Of a stretch of DNA of 64,000 bases, positions 1 to 8,182 are shown in pieces. Location: positions 1,674,001 to 1,738,000 of the forward strand of contig CAVRRQ010000006.1 in NCBI GenBank assembly GCA_963723595.1. The letters are read 5' to 3'. Every line of letters starts with the position of its first letter. Position 1 is the stretch's first letter. The stretch is from RYN-230 sp963723595. GTDB lineage: Bacteria; Actinomycetota; Actinomycetes; Streptosporangiales; Streptosporangiaceae. Both the position numbers and the translations under genes were made by a program. The notes beneath the pieces were generated by a model. That model searched no databases. It had not been told where the DNA came from and worked only from the letters and a program-made list of their open reading frames with translations.

Positions 1-2
1 GC

Positions 3-41
3 CTCGGCGACAAGCTCGGCGGTCTCGGCAAGAGCCTCTGA
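3..41 (+). CDS. C-terminal tail of an upstream gene (partial)
   Basis: Reading from base 3 gives a short Gly/Leu/Lys-rich tail (LGDKLGGLGKSL) ending in TGA at 39-41. It is followed directly by a strong hairpin, as expected at the end of a gene. The product cannot be identified from 12 residues. Confidence 0.35.
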   Translation, partial: LGDKLGGLGKSL

Positions 42-79
42 CCGAGGACCACTCAGCGCTCACGGCCGCTTTCGGGTCG

Positions 80-113
80 CCGCCTCCTGGCCGGAACCCC
101 GGCCAGGAGGCGG
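80..113 (+). terminator. Perfect 15-bp stem hairpin, probable terminator
   Basis: CCGCCTCCTGGCCGG pairs perfectly with its complement across an AACC loop. There is no long T-run, which is common for actinobacterial terminators. It separates the partial gene on the left from the membrane protein at 166. Confidence 0.7.
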
Positions 114-165
114 CCCCGCTGCCGGCATGGCGGCCGGGCGCATCGTTTCCCGCTAAGGAGTACTC

Positions 166-528
166 ATGATCATCATCGGCCTGGTGCTGCTGATCGCGGC
201 GGCCGTCTTCGGCCTGGACCTGATCTGGAAAAACCAGTACACGATGCGCAGCCCTGCCCTGTTCGGGCAGACCCTGGGCATCCACAACGCCGCCGCGTTC
301 TTTATCATCGGCGTCATCACCGGCGCCGTCCTGCTGCTCGGGATCGCCATGATGCTCGCCGGGACGCGCCGCAAGGGCATCAAGGCCAGGCAGCGCCGCG
401 CCGAGCGCAAGGAAGCAAAGAACGCCGGCCGCGACCGCGACAAGGCCCAGGAAGAAAACGAAAAGCTCCACCGCCAGCTCAACGACGACCCGGACACGCA
501 TTCTTCCGGCGCCACCGCTTCGGGCTAG
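166..528 (+). CDS. Small two-helix membrane protein with charged coiled-coil tail
   Basis: This is a 120-residue protein of unknown function. Residues 1-18 form a hydrophobic helix, residues about 43-65 a second one, and the rest is a highly charged Arg/Lys/Glu tail (RRAERKEAKNAGRDRDKAQE) likely to be helical or coiled and cytoplasmic. The start is set by a clear TAAGGAG about 6 bases upstream of ATG 166. It is the first of five small genes with strong ribosome sites between 166 and 3175. The family was not recognised; a stress-related inner-membrane protein is only a guess. Confidence 0.75.
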   Translation: MIIIGLVLLIAAAVFGLDLIWKNQYTMRSPALFGQTLGIHNAAAFFIIGVITGAVLLLGIAMMLAGTRRKGIKARQRRAERKEAKNAGRDRDKAQEENEKLHRQLNDDPDTHSSGATASG

Positions 529-592
529 CCGTCGTGACACGGCCATTCTGGCTAGCCCGCGCAGCAACACCATCGTGATCAAAGGAGTCATC

Positions 593-748
593 GTGAGCAG
601 CAGCCGAAACACCGTTGTCCGGTCCCTGCAGGATGTCGGCGCCCCCGGCTGGTTCGGCGGCCGACTGATGGGTGCGGTCGCCCTGAACAGGGCATCGAAA
701 GACATCAGCGACCCGGCTGAGCGATCCAGGGTCGCGGCCTCCGGCTAG
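593..748 (+). CDS. 51-residue hypothetical protein, possibly truncated
   Basis: A GTG start at 593 follows AAAGGAG at 581-587 with good spacing. The peptide (MSSSRNTVVRSLQDVGAPGW, then FGGRLMGAVALN) resembles the N-terminal part of a longer actinobacterial hypothetical family with a VRSL...WFGGxLMGAV pattern; this is from memory and was not checked. The TAG at 746 may be a premature stop, because the same frame runs on for about 60 codons with no obvious conservation. It could be a genuine small protein or a truncated gene. Confidence 0.5.
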   Translation: MSSSRNTVVRSLQDVGAPGWFGGRLMGAVALNRASKDISDPAERSRVAASG

Positions 749-1573
749 CTGGCGGAAGAACGGCAGCAGCTAACCAGGCTGGTGTATCAGCTCCGATCCG
801 TCCGGACGCTGCTGGTCGGCTCCGCGGCCGCGGGGCTGGGCGGACGGGCAATGGCGGTACCGGCAGACCGGAATGGATGTGATCAGGCGCATGCAGGTGT
901 TCATTGTCACCATGGAATACCTGGGTGCCGGGGCGTGCGGCCGCCGGGTCCCGGTCTGCGAGCACGCCTATGACCTGGAGACCGCCACCCTCGCCGGGCA
1001 TCCTGCTGCGGACATGCCCCGGGTAGCGTTTCCTTCCTGCCAGCGCGACTGGAACACCGAGCCGCAGACCGACCGCTGCCCCGACCGCGACACCGCGGTG
1101 CAGCGCATCATCCGCGACCTCATCACCGCCGCCCTGTCCGCCATTATCAGCCGGCTCCGCAGGCCGGCCCAGAGCTCCCATAACCAGAGAGTTCCATGTC
1201 ACCGGCAACTAACGGAGGCCAATCTGCGCTCAGCGCAGCCGGGCTTTACTCATCCGGGTGGTGTAGATTGACAGAAGGAAAGCAGGACTGTACGCAAATG
1301 TTCGGGACTGTGAATCCAGCTGCTCAGGACCTCGGCGGTGCGCTATCCCGTTCGGTCAAGCCTGAGGTTGCATATGGTCACATCCACTTTCCGCGACTGC
1401 CGTTGGCCGTCAGCGCAGACCTGTACTCCCAGAGCAGGGACGGCAGAGCTGGGACGCTCATCAAAGTGCCGGCCATCCTGCGCCTGTCATCCGGTGTGAC
1501 CGTAGCGCTTGTTTCTTCTCCGCCGGCCGCGAGGCCGGCCGGGGCCATTTACTGACAGGAAGGCTTGATCCGC
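749..1573. other. 825 bp without a confident gene
   Basis: Short overlapping open frames exist on both strands (for example 873-1271 and 1196-1555 on the plus strand), but none has a good ribosome site plus a recognisable product. The first part may be decayed sequence downstream of the 593 gene. Confidence 0.5.
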
Positions 1574-2260
1574 ATGTCCGCAACCAGCGATACGAAGTCA
1601 GCTAGCCGCCACCCCACCAAGCTGCAGCGCAAACAGCACAAGGCCGCGAAGGGCAAGAAGGCGGTCAGCGCCGCCAGCGAGACCGTCAACCAGGCCGAGC
1701 GTAAGATGGCAACGCTGCGCGCAGCCATCAAGGCCCACAAGAAGTCCATCAAGACCGGCAAGGCACAGATCCAGACTCACCGCGATGACCTCGCAGCCGA
1801 CAAGCGCGCCCTGGCATCGACGGAAAAGGCCCGCTCTGCCGCATCCACTGAGCTGAAGAAGGCCGAGAAGGCTGCGGCCAAGGCAGCAGCGGCTGTCGGG
1901 CAGGCCCAGCGGACAAGCTCCGCCAAGCAGCGGAAGATGGCCGCGCAGCAGTCCCGCGACGGCGCCAGCCAGATCGCAGCCCGGGCCCGCGCTGACCGGC
2001 AGGCTGCCGAAGACGCCGCCCGCGAACGTGAGCGTCAGACCGTGGAGAAGGCGAATGCGGCCGTGCAGGAGCGCGAGAACCAGCAGGCAGCAGAGACCGA
2101 GCGGAAAAACCAGGCACGTCTGGCCGCCGCCACCAAACGGGCCCAGACTGCCCGCGCCCGCAAGGCCGCCCAGGCTGCCAGCGCCGAGGCTCAGGCCCAG
2201 GAAAAGCAATCCGAAGCCGACAAGGCCGCCACCCCAGTCAAGGCCCCGGCAGCCCGCTGA
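1574..2260 (+). CDS. Ala/Lys/Gln-rich coiled-coil protein
   Basis: This is a 228-residue, very low-complexity basic protein: a Lys-rich N-terminus, then almost continuous heptad-like Ala/Glu/Lys/Gln/Arg helix to about residue 205 and an Ala/Pro-rich tail. No catalytic motif, signal peptide or membrane segment is visible. ATG 1574 is chosen over TTG 1565 because AGGAAGG at 1558-1564 sits 9 bases before the ATG but only one base from the TTG. Composition resembles histone-like or TolA/IF2-N-type linker proteins, so nucleic-acid or surface association is possible. Function unknown. Confidence 0.7.
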   Translation: MSATSDTKSASRHPTKLQRKQHKAAKGKKAVSAASETVNQAERKMATLRAAIKAHKKSIKTGKAQIQTHRDDLAADKRALASTEKARSAASTELKKAEKAAAKAAAAVGQAQRTSSAKQRKMAAQQSRDGASQIAARARADRQAAEDAARERERQTVEKANAAVQERENQQAAETERKNQARLAAATKRAQTARARKAAQAASAEAQAQEKQSEADKAATPVKAPAAR

Positions 2261-2607
2261 TTCAGTGTCCTGTGATCAATCATCAGGGGTCGCCAGGCTC
2301 TCTCGCATCACACTGCGGTGACGTCGTGCCCGAGTCAGGGCTTCCGGGTTCGCGAAGACTAAATCCCAGCACCATGCCGCCCCCGGTTTTCGGCGCGTTT
2401 CACCGCTATATCTATAAGCCGTACCGCAATCACGCAGGTCAGATCGCAGGCGTCCAGCCAGGGATCGGCATCACCGAAAAACGACAACGTGCCACTCAGC
2501 TGATGACGGCATGCTGGCTGACTGGCAATCCGAGGATGGTTCACGCGCTGCCCAGCGCGCATCTCGCCCAGCACGAATTTTTCCTTCACTGACATAAGGA
2601 GCCTGAC
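2261..2607. other. 347-bp intergenic stretch, no gene supported
   Basis: Nothing convincing is seen. An AT-richer patch with CTATATCTATAAGCC near 2406 may hold the promoter of the GlsB-like gene at 2608. Confidence 0.4.
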
Positions 2608-2880
2608 ATGGGCATCATCGCCTGGATCGTTCTCGGCCTGCTCGCAGGCTTGCTCGCCAATCTGCTGATCCCCGGCAAAAGACAGCAAGGCCTGCTCCTC
2701 ACCTGCGTCATCGGCATTGTCGGTGCGCTGCTCGGCGGCTGGGTCGCCAGCAAGGTGTTCCACGTCCACTCCCTGAACGGGTTCTTCCACCTGTCCACCT
2801 GGATTACCGCCATCATCGGCGCGGCGGTCCTGCTCCTCATCTACCACCTGATCACCAGCCGCCGCACCGCGCGCGCCTGA
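2608..2880 (+). CDS. GlsB/YeaQ/YmgE family stress membrane protein
   Basis: The 90-residue product matches the transglycosylase-associated (GlsB/YeaQ/YmgE) family in length and pattern. An N-terminal Gly-rich helix (IIAWIVLGLLAGLLANLLIP) is followed by a short basic turn, a second Gly-rich helix (VIGIVGALLGGW) and a third helix (TAIIGAAVLLLIYHLI). AAGGAG at 2596 precedes ATG by about 6 bases. Members of this family are small inner-membrane proteins induced by general stress; their biochemical role is not established. The neighbouring small genes with similar ribosome sites suggest a local stress cassette. Confidence 0.85.
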   Translation: MGIIAWIVLGLLAGLLANLLIPGKRQQGLLLTCVIGIVGALLGGWVASKVFHVHSLNGFFHLSTWITAIIGAAVLLLIYHLITSRRTARA

Positions 2881-2959
2881 CAGGCCCACCACCACCGTCC
2901 GGACCCGGCGATCCGCCGGACCCGGCCTGTCACACCAGACAACCCGATAAGGAGCCACA

Positions 2960-3175
2960 ATGATCGAGCACACTACGTCAGGCAAAGAATCTCTGGCCCA
3001 GCTGGCCGGTGAGCACAAGAGCCAGCCGTCAGCCATCTTGCGCCTGACCGCCGAGCACAGCCCCGGCAACGCCTACCCGGGCAACGTCGCCACCTACATC
3101 AACGGCGTGTTCCACGGCACCATCGCCGTCACCGACAGCATGCCCGCCGGGCTGCACCTCTACCTGCCGCAATGA
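2960..3175 (+). CDS. Small LysM-like hypothetical protein
   Basis: This is a 71-residue protein with AAGGAGCC 5 bases ahead of ATG 2960. The segment ESLAQLAGEHKSQPSAILRL has the spacing of a LysM motif (hydrophobic start, LA pair, then AI/L), and the C-terminal part (YINGVFHGTIAVTDSMPAG) ends in a short beta-like LHLYLP. There is no signal peptide. It could be a truncated peptidoglycan-binding module or a cytoplasmic LysM-like protein. Identification is tentative. Confidence 0.6.
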   Translation: MIEHTTSGKESLAQLAGEHKSQPSAILRLTAEHSPGNAYPGNVATYINGVFHGTIAVTDSMPAGLHLYLPQ

Positions 3176-4029
3176 CCAGCCAGGCCGTCCCGGCCAGTCA
3201 GATTAGCCGCGGGCGGCCTGGTGCGTTCTTCTTGCTACCGGGAACAGCACTCAGCATTGAGCAGGCAGTGGCTAGTTATTGCTGCTTCCCGGGCCGGTCG
3301 CGGCTGGTCCCGAATCGGGTGAGGTAATCAATATCCCGCGATGATCTGGCTGCCCCGATCGGAGCTGAGCACCGAGGTGCCGCCAGGATGGGACACAACT
3401 GCACTCCGCTGGACGCTCCTGGACGGGCAGCCGGGCATCGCAGCGCCTGACCTGGAAGACTCGTTCTGCACGGACGCCGGGCGGACGGAAAGCAGGTCTC
3501 TGTGCGGCAGCAAATGGCGAAGCCGTAGGTCAGTGACTATTCCGACGGTAATCGCCAAGCTCGGCAGCCGTCTCGCGGCCGGCAAACGCGAGCGCGGATG
3601 ATGCACCTGCGGTGCTCAGGCGGCCGCTCGCGCGGCCGCGCTCGTCACGACGTCGTCCCGGGACGACGTCGGCCTGCAGGCGACCAGAATGTGCGCAAAA
3701 GGCGTGCGGTTCGAATTCCCTTTCGGGGCTCCTGGAGTGCCTGTTCAGGATGTCCTTCCAGGCCCAGCTGAACAGGCCGGAAGATCATCTGACCGTCACT
3801 TGACCGTCGGCCTGGACGCCACCCGTCGGCCACCAGTGTCACCAGGAGGGCCTGAACGGCATGCCTGATGCCGGTGACTTTGGCCGTTTGCTGAGGCTGG
3901 CTCGCCGTGGGCCGTATTCTGCAGGTCGGCCACGCTTTTGACCGCAGCAGGCCGCGGCCGGAGCCGTGACAGCTGCTGCCGCTGACTCCGGTGGGCGCGC
4001 CGCAGGCCAGTGAACCCAGAGGATTTTCG
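3176..4029. other. 854 bp without a confident gene, left flank of att site 1
   Basis: This holds a loose inverted repeat (CCAGGCCG...CGGCCTGG, about 3180-3225) that could terminate the 2960 gene. An 86-codon frame at 3341-3601 has no recognisable product, and the arm-type repeats at 3789-3809 are listed separately. The rest shows nothing identifiable. Confidence 0.45.
3789..3809 (+). repeat. Arm-type repeat pair, class D (left of att 1)
   Basis: CTGACCGTCA and TTGACCGTCG are spaced 11 bp apart. The same motif pair recurs at 8282-8302 to the right of att site 3. The pairing with att cores suggests integrase or excisionase arm sites. Here the distance to the core (about 220 bp) is larger than for the other classes, so this assignment is weaker. 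Confidence 0.4.
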
Positions 4030-4072
4030 ATGGCATGCAAGAGGTCAGCGGTTCGAGCCCGCTTAGCTCCAC
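4030..4072 (+). other. att site 1: 3' half of tRNA-Ala(GGC)
   Basis: This 43-bp segment begins at the anticodon loop (ATGGCAT, anticodon GGC), continues through the 3' anticodon stem GCAAG and the T arm (AGCGG-TTCGAGC-CCGCT), and ends in the acceptor strand TAGCTCC-A-C. The T at acceptor position 70 fits the G3:U70 identity of tRNA-Ala. No 5' half precedes it, so it is not an intact tRNA. It recurs five more times in the window. Confidence 0.85.
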
Positions 4073-4098
4073 GTTTTTTCGCGTGCGTGTTCGATGAA

Positions 4099-4120
4099 AA
4101 GTGACTATCTCTAGTCACTT
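4099..4120 (+). repeat. Arm-type inverted repeat, class A (right of att 1)
   Basis: AAGTGACTA-TCTC-TAGTCACTT is a perfect 9-bp inverted repeat lying 26 bp after the att core. AAGTGACTA occurs again at 5707-5715, left of att 2, so the pair brackets the 4.1-5.8 kb interval. Confidence 0.55.
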
Positions 4121-4179
4121 GGAACCTGCCCGGTATGTGCCCTTGTGGGAAGATTCTAAAGGCTGACCGCATGCGTTGC

Positions 4180-4401
4180 CTGCAAAGTGGGTTGCCCGTC
4201 CGCCCTGGCGATCACCGACCCGCTGGCGATGTCCAGGGCCGCGAACAGGCTGGTCGTTCCGTGCCGCACGTAGTCACGGGTCGTCCGCGCCGGGGGCGTG
4301 GGGAGCACCGGCAGACACGGCGCGGAGCCCTGAGCTGGATCCGCCGCGAAGTCCGCATTCGTGCCACACCGGTGCCAGAACGAGCGGAAAACCGTGGTCA
4401 C
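4180..4401 (-). pseudogene. IS630-type transposase fragment
   Basis: On the minus strand, TTRDYVRHGTTSLFAALDIA followed by SGSVIA is the characteristic segment of IS630-family DDE transposases around the second catalytic aspartate (consensus roughly RHGTxxLFAALdvatG). Only about 60 recognisable residues remain; flanking residues do not match. No terminal repeats were identified. It is a degraded relic. Confidence 0.6.
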
Positions 4402-4594
4402 CAGCGGTCACCCGGGGCATCGCGAATGGCCTCCGACGTGGTCAAGGCCGGCGATGCAGCGGCCCGGTGGACCGGGATGCGGCCACGCAGGCCGCCTCTT
4501 CCAGCCTCCAGGCGCACCTGATCCAGGCAAATGTCCGCACGGTATGTTCAGATGGGTTAAGCCCTGATTTCCGTCAGGGTGCTTAGGTGAGTCC

Positions 4595-5638
4595 ATGACC
4601 GTGCGCCGCCGAAAGTCAGCCAGGCGCGATCGGCTGCATCGCAGCGCAGTGTCTGGCAACGCTAGCGATAATGCGGCCGGGGGTGCCGCTGACGACACGG
4701 GCCTCAGGAGATTTGCCGCGGCGGCTCGGGGTGGGGTGACCAGGGCCCAGCGGTGGCTGGCAAGGTACCAGGGTATCCCCGTTGTCGATGTCGTCCTCGG
4801 CACCTTCCGAAGGGACCGGCGGGCGGCCGGATCGGTGATGAGCAGTGCGCTCGCGTTCCGGCTGTTCCTTTTCTTCCTGCCCTTGCTGCTCCTCACAATC
4901 GGAGTGGCCGGCTTCGCCTCCGACGTTGCCGATGCGCGTTCCGCGAACCGGGCGGCCGGGATTTCCGGCGGCCTGGCCAAGCAAGTCAGCGTGGCATTTC
5001 ACCAGCCCGGGCTCACCCGGTGGGTCGCGGTGCTGCTCGGCCTGTGGGGCGTCTTGGTTGCTGGACGGTCCCTGAGCCGGGTGCTATATGCGGCAAGCGC
5101 GGCCGCATGGGGGCTGCCGCCGGGCAGCCACGCCCGGCTCCGCGCGGTGGGCGCTGTTGCGGGCCTTGTCGCCACCATAGGCGTGATCGCCATTCTCATC
5201 GGCAGGATCAAGGAGTCCTTCGGCATTGGTCCCGCGACCGTCTCTTTTTTCCCCGCGCTCTTGATCTACGCGATCGCATGGCTGGGCATCTCGATGTTCC
5301 TACCCCGGGCTACCGAGGATCCCGGTGCGTTGCTGCCGGGCTGCCTGCTCGTCGCGCTCACCATCACCGTGATGCACGCCGTGAGCGAGCTCTACCTCCC
5401 CGATCGCCTCGATCACGCCAGCCAGCTCTACGGAACCTTCGGCACGACAGTTGTGACACTCGGCTGGTTTTTCATCCTCGGCCGGGCCATCATCATCGCG
5501 ATGGAGCTGAACGCTGCCATCTACGACCGCTACGGGAGCATCTCACAGGCCGCATTCTCCTTGCCCGTGCTCCGGAGCCTGGCTCGCCGCTCGCCGCGGG
5601 TCCGCCGGTTCTTCGACCTCACGGACGCATCTGACTAA
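4595..5638 (+). CDS. YihY/BrkB family membrane protein
   Basis: The 347-residue product has the YihY/BrkB (formerly 'ribonuclease BN') layout: a charged N-terminus of about 80 residues, then six hydrophobic helices. Typical motifs are SALAFRLFLFFLPLLLLTIG near residue 85 and LYGTFGTTVVTLGWFFILGR near residue 285, followed by AxELNAAI. The family consists of inner-membrane proteins of uncertain, probably transport-related, function. It is the only intact gene between att sites 1 and 2, so it is the cargo of a 1.8-kb islet. ATG 4595 has only a weak upstream purine stretch (TTAGGTGAG). Confidence 0.85.
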   Translation: MTVRRRKSARRDRLHRSAVSGNASDNAAGGAADDTGLRRFAAAARGGVTRAQRWLARYQGIPVVDVVLGTFRRDRRAAGSVMSSALAFRLFLFFLPLLLLTIGVAGFASDVADARSANRAAGISGGLAKQVSVAFHQPGLTRWVAVLLGLWGVLVAGRSLSRVLYAASAAAWGLPPGSHARLRAVGAVAGLVATIGVIAILIGRIKESFGIGPATVSFFPALLIYAIAWLGISMFLPRATEDPGALLPGCLLVALTITVMHAVSELYLPDRLDHASQLYGTFGTTVVTLGWFFILGRAIIIAMELNAAIYDRYGSISQAAFSLPVLRSLARRSPRVRRFFDLTDASD

Positions 5639-5695
5639 AGCGCGAGGCCAGACCCGCGCCGTCGGGTCCCACCTCCCCGGTGAGGCCCAAAAGCC

Positions 5696-5715
5696 AGTGA
5701 CAAACCAAGTGACTA
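5696..5715 (+). repeat. Arm-type repeats, class A (left of att 2)
   Basis: AGTGAC occurs at 5696 and again within AAGTGACTA at 5707-5715, 12 bp apart and about 107 bp before the att 2 core. The longer copy matches the inverted repeat at 4099-4120. Confidence 0.5.
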
Positions 5716-5821
5716 CGCCCCTGGACCTCAGCGGCTAGCTCCGGACCCAGCCAGACACCGCATGTGGCCTGACATGCGGGTACCAGACTTCCTGGGATCC
5801 GTCCAGACGAAATTGGTCGGC

Positions 5822-5864
5822 ATGGCATGCAAGAGGTCAGCGGTTCGAGCCCGCTTAGCTCCAC
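5822..5864 (+). other. att site 2: 3' half of tRNA-Ala(GGC)
   Basis: This is identical over 43 bp to att 1, from the anticodon loop ATGGCAT to TAGCTCCAC. No tRNA 5' half precedes it. The sequence diverges immediately after the shared core, which marks the probable crossover boundary. Confidence 0.85.
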
Positions 5865-5913
5865 CCAGGTCAGACACATAATTCGAATTCAAAACTGGTG
5901 AGCGTGCGCCTCG

Positions 5914-5934
5914 TGAGGGGCATTCTGAGGGGCA
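5914..5934 (+). repeat. Arm-type direct repeats, class B (right of att 2)
   Basis: Two copies of TGAGGGGCA start 12 bp apart. The same pair with the same 12-bp step lies left of att 4 (25852-25872), as expected of the two inner ends of one integrated element. Confidence 0.6.
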
Positions 5935-6831
5935 AGATCCACCGGACGATGGCCGTCTGGCCAGCGGTAACGCAGGCATTGTTATCTCTCCCCGGTGAGC
6001 AGCGCCTTTGTGATCTGCAGGCGGTCACCGGTCCTGGCGCGGCGCTCTGCCTGGGTTCGGCCGGACAAGCTGCACGCTGCGAGGTCCGCGGCAGCCGCCC
6101 GGTTCCGCCGGGGGAGTGGCAGCGGTAGCGATCATGGCGGTCCCAGTGCGCCGCGGCCGAGCACGCGAGCTGCCCCCCGCTGGGCCATGCGTACGGATCC
6201 TGCGCTACCCCACAGCGCTTACGTTTCCGCCGGTGCGTGTGCTCGATGAGCCGCCTGGTCTGCGGCATAACGGCAAACGGTGCCCGCCAGCGAACGCACG
6301 CACTAGGACGTGGCGCTCAGGAAGCCTGCTGTGCTGATGATCAAGACCAGGGGCGGCGCCGTGGTGGTAGCTGGATGAGTCCTGCGCGCGGAGAACTGCC
6401 CTGCTCGATGAGCACGCGATCACGATCGCCGCGCCGTGCGCACGGGTGTGGGCTCACTGTAGTGGTACACCGCCACATCCCTGCGCATCCCGGAAGGCAG
6501 CCCATCGCCAGGCTGCTCGGCACCCAGCCACGCGCCGGCTTCGAAGTCCTGGACAGCGCGCCGGCCATAGCCTGTCGCGCGCCGGGGGTCACCGCCTCGC
6601 CCGGTACATGCTCACGTTCGAACAGACCGACGCCGCCCAGGCGGCCACCCACCTGCGCGCCCAGACCTGCGCGCCCAGACCTGCGCGCTGTTTCCTGGCG
6701 CCCGTGGCCAGGCCTACCGCACGCTGGCCACCGCGGCGTCCTTGACGGCGTATCGGGTGCGTGTCAGCATCCCCTTGACGGGGTGGGTGATCGCGGGGTT
6801 TCGCGCGATGGCCCGGGACGGGGGATTTGTG
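5935..6831. other. About 900 bp without a gene, with a relic repeat
   Basis: No open frame with support is present. From about 6580 to 6730 the sequence matches a second copy at about 21684-21830 and looks like the end of a lost gene (frame reading RYMLTFEQTDAAQAATHLRA). A short internal duplication (GCGCCCAGACCT) is present in this copy only. Confidence 0.5.
6580..6730 (+). repeat. Dispersed relic segment, copy 1 (pairs with 21684-21830)
   Basis: About 150 bp beginning near GTCACCGC and running through CGCCCGGTACATGCT to CCGTGGCCAGGCCTACCGC is shared, with scattered mismatches and a small duplication, with 21684-21830. Both copies lie in non-functional contexts, suggesting the end of an ancestral gene that was duplicated and then decayed. 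Confidence 0.6.
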
Positions 6832-7983
6832 ATGCGCAGGGTGTTCGGCCGGGCCGTGGTGGTGGCCGGTGCCGTGGTGGTGGCGCTCGGGTCGGCCGCG
6901 GGGGCGGCAGCGGCCAAGCCGCGACCGCCGGTACTGGCGTTCAGCCCCGCTCCCTACAACTACGGGCAGGTCACCGCCGGGCAGGCGGCCTCGCAGACGT
7001 TCACGCTGGCCAACACCGGCGGTCAGGCCACCGGCAGGCTGCGGGTGACGCTGACGGGCGCGGCCGCGTTCACCCTCACCGGCGAAACCTGCCACAGCCT
7101 CGGGCCCGGCAAGAGGTGCACGGTCACGGTACGGTTCGCACCCGCCGGGTCCGGGACGGTCACCGCCACCCTGGCCGCCGCCGGCAAGCGCGCCGCCGCT
7201 ACCGACGCGCTCACCGGCGCGGGGGCGGTGGGCGCGCCACCCCCTAGCCACCTTTACTGGGCCGCTGGCGACTCGATCTGGGAAGCCAACCTCGACGGCA
7301 GCAGCCCGCAGGCCATCGTCACCGGGGCGCACGCCCCCAATGGAGTGGCGGTGAGCCCCAGCCACCTGTACTGGACCGCCACTGCCGGCAATCGAGGCAC
7401 GATCTGGCAGGCCAACCTCGACGGCACCTCCGCCGCTCCCATTGACATCGGCGACTACAACCCGGCCGGGGTGGCGGTCGATGCAAGCCACCTGTACTGG
7501 TCCGACACCGGCGAGCCCTCGGTCAGGCAGGGCGCGATCTGGGAGGCCAACCTCGACGGCACTAGCCCGCATGTCATCCTCCCCAACCAGGGACTCCCCT
7601 CCGGGGTGACGGTGAGCGCCAGCCACTTGTACTGGGCCAACGCCGGCGACGGCACGATCAACCAGGCCAACCTCGACGGCAGCAGCGCGCAGGCCCTTGT
7701 CACCGGGCAAATTTCCCCGTTCGGGGTGGCGGTGGGCAGTCTCCTGTACTGGACTGACGCCGGCAACGGCACGATCAATGGTGCCAACCTTGACGGCTCC
7801 GGCCCGGGTGCCATCGTCACTGGCCAGCACAACCCGTTCGGGGTGGCGGTGGGTGCCAGCCACCTGTACTGGGCCAACAACGGTGACGGCACGATCTGGG
7901 AGGCCAACCTGGACGGCAGCAGCCCGCACGCCATCGCCACCGGCCAGCAGGACCCGCTCGGGGTGGCCGTCGGCCCGAACTGA
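6832..7983 (+). CDS. Secreted protein: Ig-like (ASH/choice-of-anchor) domain plus YWTD-type beta-propeller
   Basis: The product is 383 residues. Residues 1-28 form a signal peptide (MRRVFGRAVVVAGAVVVALG, then AAGAAAA-KP). Residues about 32-135 are an Ig-like 'choice-of-anchor D'/ASH-type domain (FSPAPYNYGQVTAG, QTFTLANTGG, CTVTVRFAPA). From residue about 140 to the end there are six repeats of about 40 residues, each with HLYW...I(W/N)xANLDGSS...GVAV, the pattern of LDL-receptor class B/YWTD propellers. ATG 6832 is preferred because GGGGGAT lies about 7 bases upstream and gives a clean signal peptide; in-frame ATG 6808 and TTG 6742 lie further upstream. A surface-binding role is likely; the partner is unknown. 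Confidence 0.8.
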   Translation: MRRVFGRAVVVAGAVVVALGSAAGAAAAKPRPPVLAFSPAPYNYGQVTAGQAASQTFTLANTGGQATGRLRVTLTGAAAFTLTGETCHSLGPGKRCTVTVRFAPAGSGTVTATLAAAGKRAAATDALTGAGAVGAPPPSHLYWAAGDSIWEANLDGSSPQAIVTGAHAPNGVAVSPSHLYWTATAGNRGTIWQANLDGTSAAPIDIGDYNPAGVAVDASHLYWSDTGEPSVRQGAIWEANLDGTSPHVILPNQGLPSGVTVSASHLYWANAGDGTINQANLDGSSAQALVTGQISPFGVAVGSLLYWTDAGNGTINGANLDGSGPGAIVTGQHNPFGVAVGASHLYWANNGDGTIWEANLDGSSPHAIATGQQDPLGVAVGPN

Positions 7984-8076
7984 GCAGCAGCCCGGCGGCG
8001 AGGTCTACCGCACGACCGCCGGGCTCTCCCGCGTAGGATCTGGGGTCACGACTGGTGTCCGGCGCGGATGGCAGCG

Positions 8077-8097
8077 GTACAGCACGGAAGTACAGCA
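8077..8097 (+). repeat. Arm-type direct repeats, class C (left of att 3)
   Basis: Two copies of GTACAGCA start 13 bp apart, the second beginning 93 bp before the att 3 core. At 38884-38904 the same pair lies at exactly the same 93-bp distance from att 6, and the flank between repeats and core is also similar (TGGACGTGCTGCCG). Confidence 0.7.
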
Positions 8098-8182
8098 ACT
8101 CACCTGGACGCGGGTGGACTTGCGGGGACGCGGGAGGACGGCGACCTGCACAGGGACACGCGGATGGACGTGCTGCCGACAG

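Noticed and set aside
3690..3735. Another tRNA fragment (GCGGTTCGAATTCC near 3707)
   Set aside because: The T-stem strands do not pair and there is no acceptor strand; the resemblance is limited to the TTCGAAT box.
4030..4072. Intact tRNA-Ala gene
   Set aside because: The 3' half is perfect, but the sequence before the anticodon loop (also at the other five copies) has no D arm or acceptor 5' strand, so no functional tRNA is encoded.
4753..5634. 293-codon plus-strand frame overlapping the YihY gene
   Set aside because: Arg/Pro/Gly-rich product without motifs; the other frame encodes a recognisable membrane protein.
6589..7929. Long minus-strand frame of 446 codons opposite the YWTD gene
   Set aside because: It is a mirror of the repeated, GC-rich plus-strand gene; the product is low-complexity and has no start signal, whereas the plus strand has a signal peptide and clear repeats.
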